From: an uncultured Bacteroidales bacterium
Lineage (GTDB): Bacteria; Bacteroidota; Bacteroidia; Bacteroidales; Muribaculaceae
Direction of reading: 5' to 3'
NCBI GenBank assembly: GCA_900549375.1
Contig: URNY01000037.1
Coordinates: forward strand, 1-19,439
Length of the DNA: 19,439 bases
Positions 1 to 6,704 of the stretch are shown here, one piece after another (the first letter of the stretch is position 1; each line of letters opens with the position of its first letter). The notes beneath the pieces are model-generated. The model saw nothing but the letters and a program-made list of their open reading frames with translations. It was not told the DNA's origin and ran no database searches. Made by a program: the position numbers and the translations under genes.

Positions 1-98
1 AATTACAAAAAATATATTCATCAGGCAATTACAAAATCACACTTTTTAGAGTGACGAAGTCAGGAAAAAGCCCGTGAAATGCCCGGTATGGCGAAAAA

Positions 99-125
99 AA
101 TAACGCCCGGATTTCAGGCGTTATT
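99..125 (-). terminator. Intrinsic terminator of the rloA-rloB unit
   Basis: A perfect 9-bp stem, AATAACGCC (99-107) paired with GGCGTTATT (117-125), encloses a 9-nt loop. On the minus strand the stem is followed by a run of seven or more T (complement of the A run at 94-100), the layout of a Rho-independent terminator. It lies about 270 nt beyond the rloB stop on the strand that rloA and rloB use, so it probably ends that transcript. The intervening open frame at 246-395 would be included in the message. Confidence 0.65.
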
Positions 126-245
126 GGTCATTATTAGTATTTTAACTGCTTTTATATCAATTAGCTACTTGCCGATGCATAGTGGAGAACTATTTGATTT
201 TCAGCTAATTAAAGCTAATAACTAACGGGCAAAACGCCGTTGCAT

Positions 246-395
246 TCAGCTATCTTCGATATATGGAATGTAACAACCAATCATCTGGCTGATGTGCAAT
301 CCTTTACGCTTTCTATCGTAAATCGACTGATTTCCTATTGCAAAAATAGCAAAATTCTCTGATTTACCAAAGCCAATCAGCACTGATTTCTGTGC
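246..395 (-). pseudogene. Open-frame remnant in frame after the rloB stop
   Basis: On the minus strand the frame of rloB continues without a stop for 49 codons after the rloB TAG at 396-398, ending at a TGA at 246-248. The translated stretch looks protein-like, with segments such as GFGKSENFAIFAIGNQ and YDRKRKGLHISQM. The only obvious internal start is a GTG at 381-383, giving about 45 residues. It could be a small downstream gene, the 3' remnant of another gene, or a genuine RloB tail separated by a nonsense codon. RloB already ends at a plausible family length, so a remnant or small gene is preferred. I do not recognise a family. Confidence 0.3.
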
Positions 396-968
396 CTATT
401 GTTCAATCATTTCAAATAACTTGGGTAGTCGGCTGTAAGATTCTCCTTCTGTGCCAATCGCATTGGCAAGCGCTGTGTCGAGACCATTGCCAGAGAGCAA
501 GTCGGAAACCCAGGCATCTTTTGAAAGGAATGATTGATGTTTACTGAAGTTGGGTATATAACGGCGAAGCACCGAGATAACATCGTCGGATGTCGCGAAA
601 TACCTGTTCGTATTCAGGTAATGAAGTAGAAACCAAAATTCTATTGAAGGCATACTGTCGCATAGAATAACCGAGGAGTTTTCTGCATATCTTCGACACA
701 TCTCATCGTATTTCATCTTTTCTGCCGGACGAGTACGTGTCACATCCGCATCGAATACGCAGACGGCAATGCCGTCATCGGCAAGAACACGATCAATCTG
801 TTTCTGCATCTCATCGAATGTCTGTTCGGTGAAATTTCGGGGTTTGCAGGTGTAGTTATATCCGCGCAACCGTTTCAAGTGAGTGAAATAGTAACGCTCG
901 GTGGCTCCTTCCCCGATAATTGTTATCGTGGGATTCTTTAGTTTACGCTCCTTTATTCTTCGTGCCAT
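396..968 (-). CDS. rloB: RloB-family protein with TOPRIM-like motifs
   Basis: This 190-residue protein resembles RloB/AbiLii ('restriction-linked ORF B'), found beside Type I restriction loci and in abortive-infection pairs. Family-like features are a basic N-terminus, GEGATERYYF (residues 19-28, with E20 and E24), an acidic FDADVTR motif (D73, D75), and SIEFWFLLHY (108-117). The early Glu motif and DxD pair fit a TOPRIM-like nuclease or metal site, so it is the likely effector. That role is inferred from family knowledge and the pairing with an ATPase. It starts 3 nt after the rloA stop, so the two are probably translationally coupled. An open stretch of 49 codons follows in frame after its TAG stop. 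The length is normal for the family and no catalytic-looking residue is missing. Confidence 0.85.
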   Translation of the reverse strand: MARRIKERKLKNPTITIIGEGATERYYFTHLKRLRGYNYTCKPRNFTEQTFDEMQKQIDRVLADDGIAVCVFDADVTRTRPAEKMKYDEMCRRYAENSSVILCDSMPSIEFWFLLHYLNTNRYFATSDDVISVLRRYIPNFSKHQSFLSKDAWVSDLLSGNGLDTALANAIGTEGESYSRLPKLFEMIEQ

Positions 969-971
969 AGT

Positions 972-2153
972 TTACAAGACGTTAGGTAAAGCTCCGAACT
1001 GCCCGTTCATATAGGCACGATGGATAGAGGATAGTTTATTCAGCCCCTTGAAGTCTGTGAGTGAGAACAATGCGGTATTGCCGTCTTTGCCCTTTTCCGT
1101 AAACCATACGGAATCTTTTCCGAATATGTCATCTATATCTTTCAGTATCGGGTCGTAGTGGGTGGATACGAGCAGTTGCGACTGATTGTCAGGCGTGTTT
1201 ATGAATTTGGCGAGAATATACTCCATGAGATTCGGATGCATCGAAGATTCAATCTCATCAATGCATAGAAAAGCCTGCCGACGTAGCTGGGTATAGATTA
1301 GCGATTCCAGTTCAACCATGCGCTTTGTGCCGGTGCTTTGGCAGGCTTCCGGCATGACATAGTCTTCCGTCCCTGTCTCTGTCTGCACGGTGTGTCCGAA
1401 CAGCGCCGCCATTTTCTGTATCTTGATATCTGAAATATTGAAATCTGCCTCTTTGGCAAACTGCAACAGGTATTCACGGAAATCCTCACTGTCGGCAATA
1501 TGCTTCTTCGCTTCCTGTGAAAGTGACGACAGAGTATCGCTTTGCAAGGGAAGCATCCGGATGTCGATCCAGCGACGCATATTGTCGAGATACGGTACGG
1601 CAATATTTACCTTTTTAAGAACTGCCAGCATCGACATATTGCGAAGGCAGTTCATCGACATCACCTCAATCTCGGCCTGAGACAACTTGGCTACCGCAGG
1701 ATTGAAGTTGAGTTTTGAAATTCCACCCACATCTTCGCGGCAGAATACCTTTGTCGGGCGATTTGAGAGATAGACAAAGAGGACTTCGCGGCAAACTTTT
1801 TCCGGGTTTACCGTGAGCTGATACCAATAACGGACACCATCAACATAGAACTTCAACTCAAACTCAGTGTCGAATGACAGCGCATCTTTTCTCATCAGGA
1901 AAGGCTGCGCATCCGTCCCATCGTTGTTGGTCTCAGGAATATTGTTCCAGAACGTGCGCAGAAATTCGAAGGCATCAAGCAAGTTGGATTTGCCACTGGC
2001 ATTCGCACCCAACACTACGGCGAACCGGAGAAGCTGCACACCGTCAGGCATAGTCACAACGATGTTGTAGCTATCCTCGCCCGACGGCTCGAAGCTCAGC
2101 TCTGCCTCATCACGGAAAGATTTGAAGTTCCTTATTTTTAGCACTTGTATCAT
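972..2153 (-). CDS. rloA: RloA-type AAA/ABC-like ATPase
   Basis: This 393-residue ATPase is of the AAA15/OLD-like class. The N-terminus (IRNFKSFRDEAEL) is typical of SMC/RecF-like ATPases. Walker A is GANASGKS (49-56), a TGTKRMVELESLI segment is the ABC-signature-like region, Walker B is FLCIDEIESSMHP, and the H-loop is LLVSTHYDP. In RloA/RloB (AbiLi/AbiLii) and the similar PARIS and OLD systems, the ATPase senses infection and holds or activates a TOPRIM-type effector. The rloB gene 3 nt downstream supports that role here. It is transcribed away from the Type I operon. A possible Bacteroidota -7 element lies 125 nt upstream (2278-2285). All nucleotide-binding motifs are intact. Symbol assignment rests on family resemblance and neighbourhood. 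Confidence 0.85.
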   Translation of the reverse strand: MIQVLKIRNFKSFRDEAELSFEPSGEDSYNIVVTMPDGVQLLRFAVVLGANASGKSNLLDAFEFLRTFWNNIPETNNDGTDAQPFLMRKDALSFDTEFELKFYVDGVRYWYQLTVNPEKVCREVLFVYLSNRPTKVFCREDVGGISKLNFNPAVAKLSQAEIEVMSMNCLRNMSMLAVLKKVNIAVPYLDNMRRWIDIRMLPLQSDTLSSLSQEAKKHIADSEDFREYLLQFAKEADFNISDIKIQKMAALFGHTVQTETGTEDYVMPEACQSTGTKRMVELESLIYTQLRRQAFLCIDEIESSMHPNLMEYILAKFINTPDNQSQLLVSTHYDPILKDIDDIFGKDSVWFTEKGKDGNTALFSLTDFKGLNKLSSIHRAYMNGQFGALPNVL

Positions 2154-2277
2154 AGTCGCTCATTAATATACCGCGAATTTAGTAAAATTTTCCGGAATGC
2201 ACAAAATAAAATCCAATAATTTGAGATTTTAATACATGAAGCGGATTGTTTTGACCTAAAAACGGAAATAAAAATCG

Positions 2278-2285
2278 CAAATGTA
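2278..2285 (-). promoter_or_regulatory. Possible -7 element for rloA-rloB
   Basis: The minus strand reads TACATTTG, matching the Bacteroidota consensus TAnnTTTG. It is 125 nt upstream of the rloA ATG. I could not find a good TTTG at the -33 position, so it is only a candidate. Confidence 0.3.
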
Positions 2286-2411
2286 CGAAAATAGCGGATG
2301 GTTTTAGCGCTGATGGGGCCAAAAGTGTTGACCGTCGATGCTGAATTTTAGTCAATCGTTGAAATACAATGGGTCGAGAACCATCAAATACATCTCTATA
2401 AAGGGACTATT

Positions 2412-2543
2412 CATCCCAGTATGCTCATAATTGTGCATATTATATCTGGGATTACAGAAGGTGTGTTTCCGAGAAACACATAATCCATTACCCAACGAAA
2501 CAACATCTGAGTGATTGCGTAATCATGCATACTATCCCAGATG
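2412..2543. repeat. Cluster of inverted repeats
   Basis: ATCCCAG (2413-2419) can pair with CTGGGAT (2446-2452), and within it TATGC can pair with GCATA. TGTGTTTC (2462-2469) pairs with GAAACACA (2473-2480) around a 3-nt loop. ATCTGGGAT (2444-2452) is also complementary to ATCCCAGAT (2534-2542), and AGTATGC (2418-2424) to GCATACT (2527-2533). The arms therefore allow mutually exclusive pairings. This could be a structured RNA, an operator array or decayed repeats. No known family is recognised. Confidence 0.4.
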
Positions 2544-2935
2544 AGAAATTCATAAAACCACACCGTAGTGCGTTGCAACCTCCTTGTTAAGGTCAGTTGG
2601 CTTGAGGATATTGTCTTCACGAGGAAGAATAGCCTCATCGGATTGGAAAGTGGCAAAAGCCTATTCCCCCGAAAGAGGACATTCTTCCTCGCGGTGCTTC
2701 GCTGTGCGAAAATAGTACCGTTGTCGCCGAAATCAAAAGACAGAAAAAATCCCGAAATTTGAGAATAACCTAAAAAGCTGTACATCAGCAATTTCGCAAA
2801 ACATCGAAATTCATAGACAGATCCCAACGTCATTATTTCGCTATAAATTCTTTGAAAAATAGGTATGTTTATTTTTTATTCATAGATATGCTCAATAACA
2901 TAAAGACACATGCCAATAAATTGCCAGAATTTGAC

Positions 2936-2943
2936 TATCTTTG
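2936..2943 (+). promoter_or_regulatory. -7 promoter element of the xre-hsd operon
   Basis: TATCTTTG matches the Bacteroidota -7 consensus TAnnTTTG and sits 29 nt upstream of the ATG at 2973, so transcription would begin around 2950 with a short leader. The -33 TTTG partner is not clear at the usual spacing. The adjacent small regulator may act on this site. Confidence 0.5.
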
Positions 2944-2972
2944 CGCAATAGTTTAACACCAGTTGTCATACA

Positions 2973-3182
2973 ATGGCTAAAGAAGGAAAAATGAACCGAA
3001 TCCGAGTGATTCTTGCAGAGAAGGAGTTAAGTAATAAATGGCTTGCAGAAAAACTCGGCAAATCTGAATACACCATCTCTCGTTGGACTACAAATAAGAT
3101 TCAACCCTCAGTACCTCAATTATTCGAAATTGCAAAGGTGTTGAATGTCGATGTTAAAGATTTGCTTGAAACCAATCAATAA
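2973..3182 (+). CDS. Small Xre/Cro-type HTH regulator
   Basis: This 69-residue protein is almost entirely one helix-turn-helix domain of the Cro/C1 type. It has a first helix (MNRIRVILAEKEL), the HTH proper (WLAEKLGKSEYTISRW, roughly residues 24-39) and closing helices ending at LNVDVKDLL. A second in-frame ATG at 2991 could also be the start and would remove only a short lysine-rich lead. It is the first gene of the candidate operon, 12 nt ahead of hsdM, so it is likely an autoregulator like the C-proteins of restriction loci. It may delay restriction until methylation is established, or tune expression. That role is inferred. The DNA-binding assignment is strong. Confidence 0.9.
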   Translation: MAKEGKMNRIRVILAEKELSNKWLAEKLGKSEYTISRWTTNKIQPSVPQLFEIAKVLNVDVKDLLETNQ

Positions 3183-3194
3183 TAACGACCCAAA

Positions 3195-5687
3195 ATGGCA
3201 ATTAAAAAGACCCAACTATATAGCATCCTTTGGGAGAGTTGCAATATCCTAAGAGGAAGCATGGATGCAAGTCAGTACAAGAATTATGTGCTGACCATGC
3301 TTTTCTTGAAATATATCAGCGACAAGGTCAAGAGTGACGATGACCTGTTCTTTGACCTGCCTGACGGTTGTTCTTTTGATGATATTGTAGAGTTAAAGTA
3401 TAAGCCCAATATCGGTGAAGAGATTCAGAAAAAACTACATCTTATTGCAAAGGCAAATCCACAGCTTGACCACATCATCAATGAGGCCGATTTTGATGAC
3501 TCGACTAAACTCGGTTCCGGTAAGGCAAAGGTTGATACTCTCAGCAGTCTTATAGCTGTATTCCAAAAGGACTTCCTTGATTTCAGCAAAAACCGTGCAG
3601 GTGATGATGACCTTATCGGCGATGCTTACGAATATCTGATGAAAAACTTCGCAGCTGAAAGTGGCAAGAAGAAAGGTCAGTTTTATACTCCTGCTGAGGT
3701 ATCACGTTTGATGGCCCGGATTCTCGGCATACATACCGATACGCGCGACCAAATTTCAATTTACGACCCTACCTGCGGCTCCGGTTCCTTGTTGCTTCGC
3801 GCACGTGCCGAAGCGAAGGATGATACGGGTGTATCGGTCTTTGGTCAGGAGTTAGACGGTGCCACAAGAGGCATGGCCGTGATGAATATGTATCTTCATG
3901 GTGTTGATGATGCCGAGATTGAAGTAGGCGACACTATTGAAAAGCCTAAATTTATTGAACATCAAGAGCTTCAGACGTTTGACTATGTGGTGGCAAATCC
4001 GCCTTTCTCACAGAAAGGATGGATAAAAGGTGAAATCAAGACCAATGACTATTACGGCCGTTGGGGCGAAGGCGATGATTTTGCTCCTATACCTCCGGTA
4101 GGGTATGAAGATTATGCCTTCCTCCTGCATATCATTAAATCGTTGAAATCGCGTGGCCGCGGTGCCTGCATCCTCCCCAACGGAGTGTTATTCCGTGGAA
4201 ACGAGGAAGAGAAAGTTCGCAAGAAACTCGTTCAGCAGCGTGTGATTCGCGGGATAATCAGCCTGCCGTCAAATCTATTCTTTGGGACAGGTATCCCAGC
4301 TTGTATTATCATAGTGGATAAAGCTAAGTCTGCCACATCCAAAGGTATCTTCATGATAAATGCAGGGGAATTTTTTACTAAAAACGGCAACAAAAATCGT
4401 CTTCGCGAGCAGGACATCCGCCGTATTTTTGACAGCTGGCAGAAGTTCGAGGACTATGAAGCTGCCGACAATCTCGAAAGTGCAGACTTCGATCCTCACT
4501 TCGCTCGTTTCGTGCCCTACGCCGAAATTTGCAATGAACTCAACGACAGCAATCTCAATGTATCACGCTACATCACGCCGCGTGACACAGAGATTCAACA
4601 GGATATCTACGCCCACCTGAAACTCAGTGGTGGTCTGCCTGCCCATGACGTCGATGAAGGGCTGGCCTACGTTTGGCGCCATTGTCCATCACTTAAACGT
4701 GAACTGTTCGCTACGATGTGCACCGGCTACTATCAGCTGAAAGTTGACAAATCGGATATAGGAAAGACTATCGACAGCAATGAAGAATTTGGCATACTCA
4801 ACGGCTTCTTCTCCGACTCAATCGAAGAATGGTATAAGCTTGTCGCGCGCCGGATGTTCGAACTGGCGCCGGGATGCAGCCCCAAGGAACTGATTGCCGA
4901 CTGGGGAGAATCGTTGCTTGAAGCTCTGTCTGAGGTAGACGGCATGATCGACATGTATGAAGTCTATGATGTGCTGATGAAATACTGGGCAGAGACCATG
5001 CAGGATGACTGTTATCTGATTTCGCGTGACGGATGGAAAGCCGAACTGTCAAACGAAGTAATGAAGTCCGACCCCAAGACCAAGGAAGTGAAATTCGTTG
5101 CGAAGAAGAATCCCACTTTCCGTGATTATACATGTGACCTCCTTCCTGTAGATATAGTGATAGCTCATTACTTTTCGTCTTTACATGAAAAAGTCGTTGC
5201 AAGTGAGGCAAAAGAGGCTGAATTGAGTGAAAAACTCGGTCAGCTTGAAGAAGAATATTCCGATGTCTTCGACCAGTTGGATAAGGTGAACGTGGCGGCA
5301 GTAAAGAGATTCTTGAAAGAACTGAAGAAATGCCGGCCGGTGCCGACTGACTCAGTGGATGTCTGCAATCAGTATCTTGCCATTGCCGATGAACTTGCCG
5401 AGACCAAGAAAACGACAAAGCAACTTATTGCCAAACTCACCTCGGCAGTCGAGGAGAAATATCCGAAACTTACTGAGGAAGAAATCAAGGATATGGTTGT
5501 AAACGATAAATGGCACACTGCCATTGTCGGCAAAACCATAGAGGAAGCCTACGCTGTGCAGTTCCGCATCGAAGAGGATGTCAAGACGCTCGTAGCCCGC
5601 TACGAACATAAACTCTCTGACGTGGAGGCCGGTGTTGATGAACTCGAAAAGCGCGTTATGTCTCATCTTGCTAAAATGGGATTCTGA
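3195..5687 (+). CDS. hsdM: Type I restriction-modification DNA methyltransferase subunit HsdM
   Basis: An N6-adenine methyltransferase of 830 residues that forms the M2S methylase and, with HsdR, the restriction complex. The N-terminal HsdM helical domain (LWESCNILRGSMDASQYKNY) is followed by the SAM-binding motif YDPTCGSGS (190-198) and the catalytic NPPF (268-271), both intact. The protein is much longer than E. coli HsdM (about 530). The C-terminal 350 or so residues hold a helical, partly coiled-coil region ending in LAKMGF, an ending seen in the long HsdM variant. It starts 12 nt after the regulator, and the fic start codon lies 3 nt after its stop. Composition resembles hsdR, unlike the AT-rich hsdS. 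Confidence 0.95.
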   Translation: MAIKKTQLYSILWESCNILRGSMDASQYKNYVLTMLFLKYISDKVKSDDDLFFDLPDGCSFDDIVELKYKPNIGEEIQKKLHLIAKANPQLDHIINEADFDDSTKLGSGKAKVDTLSSLIAVFQKDFLDFSKNRAGDDDLIGDAYEYLMKNFAAESGKKKGQFYTPAEVSRLMARILGIHTDTRDQISIYDPTCGSGSLLLRARAEAKDDTGVSVFGQELDGATRGMAVMNMYLHGVDDAEIEVGDTIEKPKFIEHQELQTFDYVVANPPFSQKGWIKGEIKTNDYYGRWGEGDDFAPIPPVGYEDYAFLLHIIKSLKSRGRGACILPNGVLFRGNEEEKVRKKLVQQRVIRGIISLPSNLFFGTGIPACIIIVDKAKSATSKGIFMINAGEFFTKNGNKNRLREQDIRRIFDSWQKFEDYEAADNLESADFDPHFARFVPYAEICNELNDSNLNVSRYITPRDTEIQQDIYAHLKLSGGLPAHDVDEGLAYVWRHCPSLKRELFATMCTGYYQLKVDKSDIGKTIDSNEEFGILNGFFSDSIEEWYKLVARRMFELAPGCSPKELIADWGESLLEALSEVDGMIDMYEVYDVLMKYWAETMQDDCYLISRDGWKAELSNEVMKSDPKTKEVKFVAKKNPTFRDYTCDLLPVDIVIAHYFSSLHEKVVASEAKEAELSEKLGQLEEEYSDVFDQLDKVNVAAVKRFLKELKKCRPVPTDSVDVCNQYLAIADELAETKKTTKQLIAKLTSAVEEKYPKLTEEEIKDMVVNDKWHTAIVGKTIEEAYAVQFRIEEDVKTLVARYEHKLSDVEAGVDELEKRVMSHLAKMGF

Positions 5688-5690
5688 GCC

Positions 5691-6704
5691 ATGTACACAC
5701 CTCCATTCACCATAACAAGCGACATTGTCAATCTAATTGCGCAAATTTCGGCGCAGATAGAGCGGTATGCCATCCGGCTTGAACAAAGCGACGGACTGAG
5801 ACTTCGCAAAGCTAACCGAATTCGCACCATACATTCATCTCTTGCTATCGAGGGCAATCAGCTTAGCGAAGGACAGGTGCGCGACATTATCAACGGCAAG
5901 CAAGTTGTGGCTCCGCTAAGGGAAATTCAGGAAGTGAAAAACGCCATAAGCACTTACGATATGTTTCCCTCGCTCGACCCGTTCAACGAGAAAGACCTTC
6001 TTCGTGCTCATGCCACCATGATGCAAGCACTCGCCGATGATGCTGGCAGCTATCGCCGCGAAGGCGTCGGCGGGTTCTCCGAGACGGGACTTGTGCACAT
6101 GGCACCCCCGCCCGACCGTGTGCCTCTGCTTATGGGCGACCTTTTTCAATGGCTAAAAACGGCCAATGACCATCTGCTGATACGCTCGTGTGTATTTCAT
6201 TACGAATTTGAATTCATTCATCCGTTCAGCAACGGCAACGGTCGTACAGGTCGTTTATGGCAGTCACTGATATTAGGAAGACTTCATCCTCTTTTCCACC
6301 ACCTTCCGGTTGAAAACATGGTGTATAGCAACCAGCAGGAGTATTATGATGCGATTGCCGCCAGCACTACTGAAGGAGAATCTACTCCATTTATTACCTT
6401 TATGCTCAATGAGATCCTCAAAACTCTCAAAGAGCATCAGGGAGAAGAAAAATCCGGACTGCATGATAAACTGCACGATAAATTGCATGATAAATTCCCG
6501 AAGGTCTCCGAATCGGCATGGACTATCCTTGATGCAATTATGGAGAATCCCCGATTAAAAGCGTTGGAGCTTGCTGAGCGTACACAGCTGAAAGAGCGCA
6601 TGGTGCGGACACATCTTGCCACACTTAAAGCATTTGGACTAATCGAGCGCCAAGGCAGCAACAAAACCGGCTACTGGAAAGTAAACATGGAGGGCATGAT
6701 ATGA
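5691..6704 (+). CDS. Fic-domain protein (probable AMPylase) with C-terminal winged helix
   Basis: This 337-residue Fic protein has the complete active-site motif HPFSNGNGRTGR (177-188), including the catalytic His177 and the GNGR nucleotide-binding loop. Intact Fic motifs normally transfer AMP from ATP to a protein hydroxyl. The N-terminal region carries SLAIEG (50-55), which fits the [S/T]xxxE[G/N] inhibitory helix of class II Fic proteins, so the enzyme is probably self-restrained. Residues 257-268 are three tandem LHDK units. Residues from about 272 to the end look like a winged HTH (LKERMVRTHLATLKAFGLIE). It lies between hsdM and hsdS, with a 3-nt gap before it and an ATGA overlap with hsdS after it. 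Possible jobs are modifying an Hsd subunit or acting as a host-directed toxin. The target cannot be read from sequence. Confidence 0.93.
   Translation: MYTPPFTITSDIVNLIAQISAQIERYAIRLEQSDGLRLRKANRIRTIHSSLAIEGNQLSEGQVRDIINGKQVVAPLREIQEVKNAISTYDMFPSLDPFNEKDLLRAHATMMQALADDAGSYRREGVGGFSETGLVHMAPPPDRVPLLMGDLFQWLKTANDHLLIRSCVFHYEFEFIHPFSNGNGRTGRLWQSLILGRLHPLFHHLPVENMVYSNQQEYYDAIAASTTEGESTPFITFMLNEILKTLKEHQGEEKSGLHDKLHDKLHDKFPKVSESAWTILDAIMENPRLKALELAERTQLKERMVRTHLATLKAFGLIERQGSNKTGYWKVNMEGMI
6459..6494 (+). repeat. Three tandem 12-bp units in fic (LHDK x3)
   Basis: The units are CTGCATGATAAA, CTGCACGATAAA and TTGCATGATAAA, each encoding Leu-His-Asp-Lys and placed in the linker between the Fic core and the winged helix. 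Copy-number change would stay in frame and alter linker length by four residues per unit. The units differ at one base each, so they are not a fresh expansion. Confidence 0.85.

Larger units (their letters stand above)
1..395. other. Left-end non-coding stretch downstream of the rlo cassette
   Basis: No convincing complete gene is visible here. The stretch holds a minus-strand terminator-like hairpin at 99-125, a 10-bp direct repeat (AATTACAAAA at 1-10 and again at 27-36), and a minus-strand open stretch at 246-395 that continues the rloB frame after its stop codon. The rest is AT-rich with short imperfect repeats around AGCTAA. Most likely this is the 3' flank of the minus-strand rloA-rloB unit. 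Confidence 0.5.
2154..2972. other. Divergent intergenic region, 0.8 kb, with inverted repeats
   Basis: This region separates rloA (minus) from the xre-hsd operon (plus). I see no convincing gene. Open frames at 2411-2833 (minus) and 2568-2762 (plus) have no recognisable domain and odd composition. It should contain the promoters of both units: a -7-like TACATTTG on the minus strand at 2278-2285 and TATCTTTG on the plus strand at 2936-2943. Between 2412 and 2545 there is a cluster of short inverted repeats built on ATCCCAG/CTGGGAT and AGTATGC/GCATACT. It may carry regulatory RNA or operator sites, or be decayed DNA from an earlier insertion. Confidence 0.5.

Noticed and set aside
1..36. Direct repeat AATTACAAAA spaced by 16 bp, considered as an attachment-site or CRISPR-like repeat
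   Set aside because: There are only two copies, they are short and AT-rich, and no integrase, cas gene or spacer pattern is present.
2568..2762. A 64-codon plus-strand frame in the intergenic region
   Set aside because: It overlaps the opposite-strand frame and lacks a recognisable domain or start signal. It could be a decayed fragment but cannot be supported as a gene.
2411..2833. A 140-codon minus-strand frame in the intergenic region
   Set aside because: The composition is unlike neighbours (many Phe, Leu, Arg, Ile), there is no recognisable domain, and it spans the inverted-repeat cluster.
4798..5418. A 206-codon minus-strand open frame inside hsdM
   Set aside because: It is antisense to a well-supported methyltransferase, is rich in Ser, Arg and Leu as expected of an opposite-strand shadow, and has no recognisable motif.
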